NCBI GenBank assembly: GCA_023375785.1
Contig: SZWC01000032.1
Location: forward strand, 426,875-490,874
Length of the DNA stretch: 64,000 bases
Source: Penium margaritaceum
Lineage: Eukaryota; Streptophyta; Zygnematophyceae; Desmidiales; Peniaceae
Reading direction: 5' to 3'
This document shows, in pieces, positions 31,758 to 42,158 of this stretch. The first letter of the stretch is position 1, and every line of letters begins with the position of its first letter. The notes below the pieces were generated by a model. It was given only the letters and a program-made list of their open reading frames with translations. It had not been told where the DNA came from and ran no database searches. Position numbers and translations under genes: made by a program.

Positions 31758-33599
31758 CTATGCATGAGCTTGCAGGTTTTAACAAGGTAAACCACCGGTG
31801 GCGTGTTGTGGCTATTGTGCACAATGCCTTGATAAAGTTGGCATGTGCCACTGACCATGACCTTCAATTTATCCATGACTTTAACTTCTACGCATCGTAA
31901 CAAGAGTCAACCACGGTCAGAGTGCCCAATCACAGTGCATGTGTGCTATGCATAAACGTGCAGGTATAAACAAGGTAAAACACCGGTGGCACAGTGTGGC
32001 TATTGTGCGGAATGCCCTAAAAAAGTTGGCCCGTGCCACTGACCATGACCACAAACATATCCACGTGACTTCAACTTATATGAATTGTAACACGAGTCAA
32101 ACACGGTCAGAGTGCCCAATCACAGTGCACAGATAATAGGCATAACCTTGCAGGTATAAACAAGGTAGAATAGCGGTGGCTAGGTGTGGCTATTGAGCAC
32201 AATGCCTTGACAAAGTTGGCATGTGCCACTGACCATGACGACAAAGTTTACCAAGTGACTTTAACTTCTACACATCGTAACACGAGTCAGCCACGGTCAG
32301 AGTGCCCATTCACAGTGCACATTTAGTATGCATGACCTTGCAGGTAAAAACAAGGTAAAAATCCGGTGGCTTGGCTTGGCTATTGTGCGCAATGCCTTTA
32401 AAAAGTTGACATGTGCAACTGACCATGACCACAAAGTTAACCAAGTGATTTTAACTCTATGAATCACCACATGAGTCAGCCACAGTCAGAGTACCACCTC
32501 ACAGTGCACGTGTGCTAGGCATAAACTCCAGGTATAAACAAGGTAGAAAACTGGTGGCTCAGTACAGCTATTGTGCGCAATGCCTTGACAAAGCTGGCAT
32601 GTGCCACTGACCATGACCACACATTTATCCAAATGACTTTAACGTCTACGAATTGTAACACGAGTCAGCCACGGTCAGAGTGTCCAACGACAGTGCAGAT
32701 GTACTATGCATGACCTTTCAGGTATGAACAAGGTAGAATACTGGTGGCTTGGCGTGGCTATTGTGCGCAACGCCTTGACAAAGTTGGCATGTGCAACTGA
32801 CCATGACCACAAAGTTAACCAAGTGACAGTAACGTCTATGAATCATAACACGAGTCAGCCACCTTCAGAGTGTCCAATCACCGTGCAGGTGTAATATGCA
32901 TGACCTTGCAGGTAGCAAAAAGGTAAAAACCCGGTGACTTGGTTTGGATATTGTGCGCAATGCCTTGACAAAGTTGGTCTGTGCAACTGACCATGACCAC
33001 AAAGTTTACCAAGTGACTTTAACTTCTACGCATTGTAACACGAGTCTGCCATGGTCAGAGTGCCCAATGACAGTGCACGTGTACTATGCATGACTTTGTA
33101 GGTATAATCAAGGTAAAAACCCAGTGGCTTGGTGGGGCTATTGTGGGCAAAGCTTTCACAATTTTGGCCTGTGCCACTGACCATGAAAACAAATGTATCC
33201 ACGTGACTTTAACTTCTACGAATTGTAACACGAGTCAGCCATGGTCAGAGTGCCCAATTACAGTGCACGTGTACTATGCGTGACCTTGCACGTATAAACA
33301 AGGAAAACAACTGGTGGCTTGGTGTGGCTATTGTGTGCGATGCCTTGACAAAGTTGGCATGTGCCACTGACCATGACCACAAACGTATCCAATTGACTTT
33401 AACTTATAGGAATTGTAACACGCATCAACCACGGTTAGAGTTCCCAACCACAGAGCATATGTACGATGCATGACCTTGAAGGTATACGAAAGGTAAAATA
33501 CTGGTGGTTCAATGTGGCTATTGTGCGCAATGCCTTGACAAAGTTGGCATATGCCACTGACCATGACCACAAAGTTTACCCATTGACTTTAACTTATAT

Positions 33600-36085
33600 G
33601 AATCATCACATGAGTCAGCCACAGTCATAGTGCCCAGGCACTATGCATGTGTCTCGGCATAAACTTGCATGTATAAACAAGGTAAAATACTGGTGGCTCG
33701 GTTTGGCTATTGTGCGCAATGCCTTGTCAAAGTTGGCATGTGCCACTGACCATGACCACAACTATATCCAAGTGACTTTTACAGATATTGGTCATAACAT
33801 AAGTCAGCCATGGTCAAAATGTCCAATCACAGTGCAGGTGTACTAGGCATGATCTTGTCGGTACAAACAAGGTATCTTGCTGGTGGCTCGGTGTGGCTAT
33901 TATGCGCAATGCCTTGAACAAGTTGGCATGTGCCACTGACCATGACCACAACGTGAACCAAGTTACAATAACTTCTATGAATCATAACAGGAGTCAGCCA
34001 CGGTCAGATTGCCCAATCACAGTGCACGTGTACTATGCATGACCTTGCAGGTATGAACACGGTAAAAAATGGGTGGCTTGGCACGGCTATTGTGCGCAAT
34101 TCCCTGACAGAGTTGGCATGTGCCACTGACCATGACCACATAGTCAAGCAAGTAGATTTAACTTCTACGGATCATAACACGCGTCAGCCACGGTTAGAGT
34201 GCCCAATCATACTGCACATCTAATATGCATGACCTTGCAGGTATAAACGAGGTAAGAACCCGGTAGCTTGGCGTGGCTATTGTGGGCAATGCCTTGACAA
34301 AGCTGGCATGTGTAACTAACCATGACCACAACATTTTCCAAGTGACTTGAACTTGTACAAATTATAACACGAGGCAGCCACGGTCAGAGTACCCTACTAC
34401 AGTACACGTGTGCTAGGCATAAACTTGGAGGCATGAACAAAGTAAAATCCCGGTGGCTTGGCATGGCTATTGTGGGTAATGCCTTGACAAAGTTGGCATA
34501 TGCCACTGACCATGACCACAAACGTATCCAAGGGACTTTAAGTTCTATGAATCATGACACGAGTTAGCCACGGTCAGAGTGCCCAATCACAGTGCACGTG
34601 TGCTAGGCATAAACTTGGAGGCATGTACAAAGTAAAATCCCGGTGGCTTGGCATGGCTATTGTGCGCAATGCCTTGACAAAGCTGGCATGTGTAACTAAC
34701 CATGACCACAACATTTTCCAAGTGACTTGAACTTGTACAAATTATAACACGAGGCAGCCACGGTCAGAGTACCCGACTACAGTACACGTGTGCTAGGCAT
34801 AAACTTGGAGGCATGTACAAAGTAAAATCCCGGTGGCTTGGCATGGCTATTGTGCGCAATGCCTTGACAAAGCTGGCATGTGTAACTAACCATGACCACA
34901 ACATTTTCCAAGTGACTTGAACTTGTACAAATTATAACACGAGGCAGCCACGGTCAGAGTACCCGACTACAGTACACGTGTGCTAGGCATAAACTTGGAG
35001 GCATGTACAAAGTAAAATCCCGGTGGCTTGGCATGGCTATTGTGGGTAATGCCTTGACAAAGTTGGCATATGCCACTGACCATGACCACAACGTTTACCC
35101 ATTGACTTTAACTTCTATGAATCATCACATGAGGCAGCCACAGTCATAGTGCCCAGGCACTATGCATGTGTCTCGGCATAAACTTGCATGTATAAACAAG
35201 GTAGAATACTGGTGGCTCGGTTTGGCTATTGTGCGCAATGCCTTGGCAAAGTTGGCATGTGCCACTGACCATGACCACAACTGTATCCAAGTGACTTTTA
35301 CTGATATTGATCATAACATAAGTCAGCCATGGTCAGAGTGTCCAACCACAGTGCAGGTGTTCTGGGCATTATCTTGCAGGTACAAACAAGGTATATTGCT
35401 GGTGGCTCGGTGTGGCTATTATGCGCAATGCCTTGAACAAGTTGGCATGTGCCACTGACCATGACCACAACGTGAACCAAGTTATATTAACTTCTATGAA
35501 TCATAACAGGAGTCAGCCACGGTCAGATTGCCCAATCACAGTGCACGTGTACTATGCATGACCTTGCAGGTATGAACAAGGTAAAAAATCGGTGGCTTGG
35601 CATGGCTATTGTGCGCAATGCCTTGACAGAGTTGGCATGTGCCACTGACCATAACCACATAGTTCAACAAGTGGATACAACTTCTACGGATCATAACACG
35701 AGTCAGCCACGGTCATAGTGCCCAATCATACTGCACATCTAATATGCATGAGCTTGCAGGTATGAACAAGGTAAAAACCCGGTATCTTGGTGTGGCTATT
35801 GTGGGCAATGCCTTGACAAAGCTGGCATGTGTAACTAACCATGACCACAAATTTATCCAAGGGACTTGAACTTGTACAAATTCTAACACGAGGCAGCCAC
35901 GGTCAGAGTACCTTATCACAGTACATGTGTGCTAGGCATAAACTTGCAGGCATGAACCAGGTAACAACCCGGTGGCTTGGCATGGCTATTGTGGGCAATG
36001 CCTTGAAAATGTTGGCATGTGCCACTGACCATGACCACAAACGTATCCAAGGGACTTTAACTTCTATGAATCATGACACGAGTTA
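33600..36085 (-). repeat. Segmental duplication of about 1.0 kb, offset 1519 bp
   Basis: Bases 33600-34570 recur at about 35120-36085. For example CTATGCATGTGTCTCGGCAT starts at 33641 and again at 35160, an offset of 1519 bp or eight monomers. Between and overlapping the copies, a unit marked AAACTTGGAGGCATG repeats at 34421, 34611, 34801 and 34991, exactly 190 bp apart, the last copies nearly identical. This records two amplification steps on different scales. Confidence 0.85.
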
Positions 36086-36314
36086 GCCACGGTCAGAGTG
36101 CCCAATCACAGTGCACGTGTACTATGCATGACCTTGCAGGTATAAACAAGGTAAAAACCCGGTGGCTTGGTATGGCTATTGTCCGCAATGCCTTGACAAA
36201 GTTGGCATGTGCAACTAACCATGACCACAAAGTGAACCAAGTGACTTTAACTTATATGAATCAACACATGAGTCAGCCACAGTCAGAGTGCCCATTCACA
36301 ATGTCTATTGTGCG

Positions 36315-36820
36315 CAATCCCTTGACAAAGTTTGCATGTGCCACTGACCATGACCACAAATGTATCCAAGTGACGTTTACTTCTATTGATCATAACATGT
36401 GTCAGCCACGGTCAGAGTGCCAACTTACAGTGGACATGTACTATGCATGACCTTGCAGGTATAAACAAGGTAAAAAACCGGTGGCTTGGTGTGGCTATTG
36501 CGCGCAATGCCTTGACAAAGTTGGCATGCGCCACTGACCATGACCACAAATGTATCCAAGTGACGTTTACTTCTATTGATCATAACATGTGTCAGCCACG
36601 GTCAGAGTGCCAACTTACAGTGGACATGTACTATGCATGACCTTGCAGGTATAAACAAGGTAAAAAACCGGTGGCTTGGTGTGGCTATTGCGCGCAATGC
36701 CTTGACAAAGTTGGCATGCGCCACTGACCATGACCACAAATTTATCCAAGTGACTTTAAATTCCACGAATTGTATCACGCGTCAGCCATGGTCAGAGTGC
36801 CCAATCACAGTGCACGTGTG
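36315..36820 (-). repeat. Tandemly duplicated satellite unit, recent
   Basis: The unit containing TTACAGTGGACATGTACTATGC (first at about 36424) is repeated 190 bp later without visible change. It is part of the reversed array. Confidence 0.85.
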
Positions 36821-38367
36821 CTAGGCATAAACTTGCAGGTATAAACAAGGCAAAACACTCGTGGATAAGTGCGGCTATTGTGCGCAATGCCTTGACAAAT
36901 TTGGCCTGTGCCACTGACCATGACCACAACTTTATCCAAGTGGCTTTAACTACTATGAATTGTAACACGAGTCATCCACGGTCACAGTGCCCAATCACAG
37001 TGCACATGTACTATGCATGACCTTGAAGAAATAAACAAGGTAAAAAATGGTGTCTTGGTGTGGCTATTATGCGCAATGCCTTGACAAAGTTTGCATGTGC
37101 CATTGACCATGACCACAAATTTATCCAAGTGACTTTTACTTCTACGAATTATAACACGAGTCAGCCACGGTCGGAGTGCCCAGTCACAGTGCACGTATAG
37201 TATGCATGACCTTGCAGGTATAAACAAGGTAGAATACTGGTGGCTCGGTCTGGCTATTGTGCGCAGTGCTTTGAAAAAGCTGGCTGTGCAACTAGCCATG
37301 ACCACAAAGCTAACCAAGTGACTGTAAGTTCTATAAATCATCACATGAGTCAGCCACAGTCAGAGTGTCCAATCACAGTGCACATCTAATATGCATGACC
37401 TTGCAGGTATAAGCAAGGTGAAAACCTGGTGGCTTTGTGTGGCTATTGTGGGCAATGCCTTGACAAAGTTGGCATGTTCCACTGACCATGACCACAAAGT
37501 GAACCAAGTGACCTTTACCTCTAGTGATCATAACACGCGTCAGCCACGGTCAGAGTGCCCAATCACAGTGCACGTGTACTAGGCATAAACTTGCACGTAT
37601 AAGCAAGGTAGAATACTGGTGGCTCGGTGTGGCTATTGTGAGCGATACCTTGACAAGGTTGGCATGTGCCACTGACCATGACCACAAAGTTAACAAAGTG
37701 ACATTAACTTCTATGAATCATAACACGAGTCAGTCACGGTCAGAGTGTCCAGTCACAGTGCAGATGTACCAGGCATGATTTTGTAGGTACAAACAAGGTA
37801 GAATACTGGTGGCTTGCTGTGGCTATTGTGCACAATGCCTTGACAAAGTTGGCATGTGCCACTGACGATGGCCACAAAGTTTACCAAGTGATCCCAACTT
37901 CCACGCATCGTAACACGAGTCAGCTACGGTCAGAGTGTCCAATCACAGTGTAGATGTACTAGGCATGATCTTGCAAGTACAAACAACGTATATTCCTGGC
38001 GGCTCGGTGTGGCTATTGTGTGCAATGCCTTTGCAACGTTGGTATGTGCCACTGACCATGACCACGACATTTACCAATTGACTTTAACTTACATGCATCG
38101 TAACACGAGTCAGCCACGGTCAGAGTGCCCAATCACAGTGCACATGTACTAAACATGAACTTGCTGGTATGAAAAAGGTAAAAAGCCGGTGGCTTGGAAC
38201 GGCTACTGTGTGCAATGCCTTGATAAAGTTGGCATGTGCCACAAACCATGACCACTAATGTATCCAAGTGACTTAAACTTTTACGAATTGTAACATGAGT
38301 CAGCCACGGTCAGAGCGCACAATCACAGTGCATATGTACTATGCATGACCTTGCAGGTATAAACAAA

Positions 38368-39031
38368 TATCAGAATGATGTTTCTGTCAAGGCTGGACAC
38401 CCAACGGGTTCAACTCCAGGAGTTTTCTGGCTCCTCCTCTCTCGGAGATACCGAGCACTCTCAATAACGGTTCAAGCCTCAGCATGAACCACCTTGGTCC
38501 CATCATACATGAACCGTTGACGGGGAGAACTGACAAACAGCACGATACCGAGTAATCCCCTAATAAGCGGCCTGACCGCAAGCACGTCCAGCAAGTACAC
38601 AAGAAACCGTTGCTTTCCTTTTTCTCTTGCTCTGTCCCTTATAAGGAGGATGTTCATTCTCTCATAGCTTAACCAGAACAGTTCTATTCATCATGTTCCC
38701 TTTGGTTCCACGGCTTCGCGACCGTGTTCTCGCTCTGCTTGCCTCTCGCTTCAATTGCCTTTGCATACCTCTGTCTCCTCACGGCCCTTCGCTTCGCCAC
38801 CCTCAACCTTTCTCTTCGGACGCCTTCCTCTCTTTGCTCTCAAGATCTCTCACCTGCGCTCTGTCTACCTTAGAACTCTAGTGGATCGCGTCCTTTCGCG
38901 ACTCTGCGACTTACTCCTGGGGCCCGCGCTCACCGCTCTGCCTCCATCACTCCACTACGTCACTTCTGCCTGGTTCACTGCTTCTGCTTGCTTCTGCTCC
39001 TGCCGTTCCCGCTCATTGCATTCTTCTGACA
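38368..39031 (+). repeat. 5' LTR
   Basis: 664 bp ending TTCTGACA. A TATA box, TTATAAGG at 38639-38646, lies 271 bp in, with the same position and sequence in the 3' LTR, so U3 is about 300 bp. The block AGGAGGATGTTCATTC just after it is the most conserved part in all copies of the family. Confidence 0.92.
38639..38646 (+). promoter_or_regulatory. TATA box of the LTR promoter
   Basis: TTATAAGG, 271 bp from the LTR start and followed by the conserved GAGGATGTTCATTC. The 3' LTR has TTATAAGG at 41766, again 271 bp from its start. The solo LTR and the minus-strand copy align here. Confidence 0.65.
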
Positions 39032-39043
39032 TGGTATCAGAGC
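39032..39043 (+). other. Primer-binding site for initiator methionine tRNA (plant type)
   Basis: TGGTATCAGAGC starts immediately after the LTR. It complements the 3' end of plant initiator tRNA-Met, the usual primer of plant Copia and TRIM elements. In animals and fungi the matching tRNA end differs at this site, so the motif also hints at the host. Confidence 0.88.
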
Positions 39044-39539
39044 ATCAGGCAACATCACCTGGTGCCCCGTGACCTCGTCATCACTTAGCCGTCATCACTA
39101 TCTCACGTCTCAAATCTGCACCCCTCCTCCGCCGTCACCACCACTTCGCGCCTCTTCGCTTCATCAGTAGCTGACATCAGCAGCATCGCTTGAAGTGCTC
39201 CTCACGCTGAAGCAACGGCTCGTCATCCCACGGAAGCCATGCGCCCATTTCGCACCCATGGCCAATAATCGGTGACTCGTCGTGTACACCAACCAAAAGC
39301 AGCTCCCTAGCCTTCGCCGCCGTCAACTCCCAAGAAGCATCTTGCCGCCCGAAAGCAGCTACCTCTCGTCACCTTCGCCACCTCAAGTCCCCTCGACTTT
39401 TTCACCTCCTCTCACCAGCCGCATCTGCTGCATCAGCCTCAACCTTCTCAGCTCCTCAGCATCCTTCTCTCGAGCCGCGTCCTTGCACCACCTTCTCACG
39501 TCATCAGCAGCAGTAGCTTAACTCCTGTCGTCAGGATAT

Positions 39540-39760
39540 CAGACACCACCAGTCTCCGTGCTCCGATTGCAAGCCAACTGGGGAACAAACCGTCAATCTC
39601 CTGACATCAGCGAATCAGTGTCCCCGCTCGCCGCATGATTTCCGCCGCTGCAGCCAACTTCCTCTTGCCAACAGGACATCAGATACCGCCAGTCTTCCTG
39701 CCCGTCGGTCTCGGGCCAACTGGGGAACAAGCCGTCACTCTTCTCAAAGCATAGCACTTG
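39540..39760 (+). repeat. Internal direct repeat in the LTR element
   Basis: The pair GCCAACTGGGGAACAA occurs near 39573 and 39715, each preceded by a CATCAGACACC- or CATCAGATACC-like stretch and CCAGTCT. The same repeat is seen in reverse complement (GTTCCCCAGTTGG) twice in the minus-strand copy at about 58378 and 58511, so it is a family feature. Confidence 0.75.
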
Positions 39761-40039
39761 GTTACCGCATCTCACTACCATTCTCTCCCTGCCGCCATTC
39801 CTATCTTCCGCCTCCATCACCCGCGCATCATCTTCAACAGCCTTCCCTTCGTTCATCTTCGCGTCATCATCACCTCCATCTCCTGCCCTCAGCCCTCCTC
39901 CTCATCCATCTTCTTCGAGCCGCTCTCAGCATCATTCTCGCCATCGTCTCATCAGTCTTCATCAGCCTTCGTCATCAGCGCACGTGGTTCCACCCATGCA
40001 CCCACTCAGCCATCAGCCGCCTCCGCCTCCTCCCGTTTC

Positions 40040-40680
40040 GCTTCCGCATCATCCGCTTGGCACAAGGATCCGCCCGTTTGCATCGTCCGCTTTGCAACGA
40101 CCTGCGCCCACACCGAAAACGTTTACAGCGCACGTGTTTTCGCTCCTACGCCCACTCCTCTTTCATCAACTTCCGCTCGATCATCATCCGCATCTGCAAC
40201 CAGCACAAGGACCTGCACGAGCTCACTACCCGCTTTGCAGCAGCCTGCACCCACGCTTTAAACAGATTTCTCGCGGCGCGTTGGCTATTGCCTTCCCCTT
40301 GCCGCATTGTACTCCTCTACTTCGCAGCGCACGTGCTTCTATCCCAGCGCATACTCCTAGTGCATCAACATCTGCTTCATCATCATCCGCATCTGCGACC
40401 AGCACAAGGACCTGCACGAGCACGCTACCTGCTTTGCAGCAGCCTGCACCCACGCCGGCCAGCAGATTTATTGCGGCGCGTTGACACCTGCCTTCTCCTT
40501 GCCGCATTCTACCTTTCTGCTCAGCTGCGCACAAGGTTTTGCGCCTGCGCCCGCTCATTTATCAGCCGGCTCCGCCTGCACCTGATCGCTCCTGTATCGT
40601 CCGCACGGCACAAGGATCTGCCCGGTTGCTTCGCTTGTCATGCGACGACCTGCGCTCACCCTTCCTTCCATCACCCTTTC
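40040..40680 (+). repeat. Degenerate tandem repeats in the internal region
   Basis: Related blocks containing GCACAAGGATC or GCACAAGGACC and, further on, GCAGCCTGCACCCACG or CGACCTGCGCCCAC recur about four times at intervals of roughly 140-205 bp. The best pair (40241 and 40440) is 199 bp apart. The stretch is Pro/Ser/His-rich in all frames, and I see no domain in it. Confidence 0.7.
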
Positions 40681-40727
40681 TTCACCATCTACCTTTACCC
40701 CCTCTCTTCCCACCTACACTCACATCA

Positions 40728-41290
40728 TGGACAGGCTGGCCGCTGCGTGGACCTCACTTCGTGTACTTGGTCCCAATGCTTGAAACATCCTCAGTTGGTC
40801 GGAGAGTGTCATTTCCAGTGCACAAGGTATCTACTTCAATGGGTACGAAGTGGCAGGAATGCTGCTTGGTAATTATGACCACCTCCACAGCAACCAACGT
40901 CATCCCAAGGACTACGACGCCACCTTCACTGCCATCTGGAATTTACGCAGAACGCGTCTCGGTATCATCTACCTCCGCATCGAACAGCCAACTGACATTG
41001 CAGCTCAGCGATGGTACTCCCTGCTACAATATGCATGGATGAGACGCTCCGGCTATCTCCACATCTGTTATGTGGACATTTTTCCCACTCTGCCAGACAT
41101 CCCCAATCTCTTCTTCCGTCCAGAAGACGACAAGGGTGACGTCACATCGACCAACGCCGACGAATGGCAGCAGATCTTCTACAAAAAGCTGAAACCCTAT
41201 TACATCTTCCACTTTTCCATTGTGAGGTCTCTTCTGGAGAGACCACTCTGGAACAGTCCCGACGACGACGATAGCCCCGACGACTTTCAA
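40728..41290 (+). pseudogene. Coding remnant of unknown function in the LTR element
   Basis: Better-behaved coding composition than the rest of the element. Segments seen include AGMLLGNYDHLHSNQRHPKD, IWNLRRTRLGIIYLRIEQPT, QRWYSLLQYAWMRRSGYLHI, DIPNLFFRPEDD and LLERPLWNSPDDDDSPDD. The last also occurs in the truncated copy at 195-485, showing that it is an inherited part of the family. It could be a gag relic or a captured host sequence. I see no CCHC knuckle and no protease. The remnant is broken. Confidence 0.45.
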
Positions 41291-41494
41291 GCTTAGCTTG
41301 AGCTGTTCAGCACAGAACTGAGACGCGGGGTTTGCACACTTGTCGACCCTACCCTACACTTTCTCGTGGCCAAGCATGACCGCAACAACTTACCCCTCAT
41401 GTGGCACGGCCTTATTATCCATTGTGGAGGGTCGGTCACGTGCGACTAACTGGGAAACTGTGGATATTTTCTGCCTTAACAGATTCAATGGAGG

Positions 41495-42158
41495 TGTCAG
41501 AATGATGTTTGTTTCAAGGCAGGACACCAAACGGGTTCAGCTCCAAGAGTGTTCTGGCTCCTCCTCTCTCGGAAATACCGAGCACTCTCAATAACGGTTC
41601 AAGCCTCAGCATGAACCACCTCGGTCCCATCATACACGAACCGTTGACGGTGAGAACCGACCAACGGCACGATACCAAGTAATCCCCTAATAAGCGGCCC
41701 GACCGCAAGCACGTCCGGCTAGTGCACAAGAAGCTGTTGCTTACCATTTTGTCTTGGTATGTCCATTATAAGGAGGATGTTTATTCCCTCCTAGCTTCAC
41801 CAAAACAGTTCTATTCATCCTGTTCCCTTTGGTTCTGCGGCTTCGCCGCCGTGTTCATGCTCTGCTCGCCTCTCGCTTCCATTGCATTCACCGACCTCTG
41901 ACTCCCCACGGCCCTTCGCTTCGCCATCCTCAACCTTTTGCTTCCGACGCCTTCCTCTCTTTGCTCTTAAGTTCTCTCATCTGCGCGCTGTCTACCTTGG
42001 AACTCCAGTGGCTCGCGTCCTTTCGCGACTCTGCGACTAACTCCTTGGGCGCGCGCTCACCGCTCTGCATCCATCACTCCACTACGTCACTTCTGCCTGC
42101 TTCAGTGCTTCTGCTTGCTTCTGCTCCTGCCGTTCCCGCTCATTGCATTATTCTGACA
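41495..42158 (+). repeat. 3' LTR
   Basis: 664 bp, from TGTCAGAATGATG to TTCTGACA, aligned without gaps to the 5' LTR at about 90 per cent. ACAAG of the satellite follows as the right target-site copy. Confidence 0.92.

Larger units (their letters stand above)
31758..38367 (-). repeat. Satellite array, reverse orientation, about 35 monomers
   Basis: Tandem units on the minus strand. Compared with the first array, more units here carry the CACGTGTGCTAGGCATAAACTT variant and ATGCATGACCTTGCAGG, so this stretch has its own local subfamilies. Higher-order duplications at 33600-36085 and 36315-36820 are listed separately. No gene is seen; the 60-125-residue plus-strand frames are translations of the repeat. 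Confidence 0.95.
38368..42158 (+). mobile_element. Complete-looking LTR retrotransposon without visible pol, 3.8 kb
   Basis: Two LTRs of 664 bp each (38368-39031 and 41495-42158) enclose 2.46 kb. A primer-binding site, TGGTATCAGAGC (39032-39043), directly follows the 5' LTR, and a purine-rich GGAGG precedes the 3' LTR. LTR ends form an 8-bp inverted repeat, TGTCAGAA and TTCTGACA. The target site is duplicated in the satellite as ACAAA (38363-38367) and ACAAG (42159-42163). I count 65-70 mismatches and no gap between the LTRs, about 10 per cent, so the insertion is old, in the order of millions of years at usual plant rates. No protease, reverse transcriptase or integrase motif is seen in any frame, so it resembles the LARD or large-TRIM class that depends on a partner. 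Coding remnants are broken. Confidence 0.92.

Noticed and set aside
39758-40872. Long overlapping Ser/Pro/His-rich frames in all three plus frames
   Set aside because: They are open together because the internal tandem repeats lack stops. No frame shows a domain.
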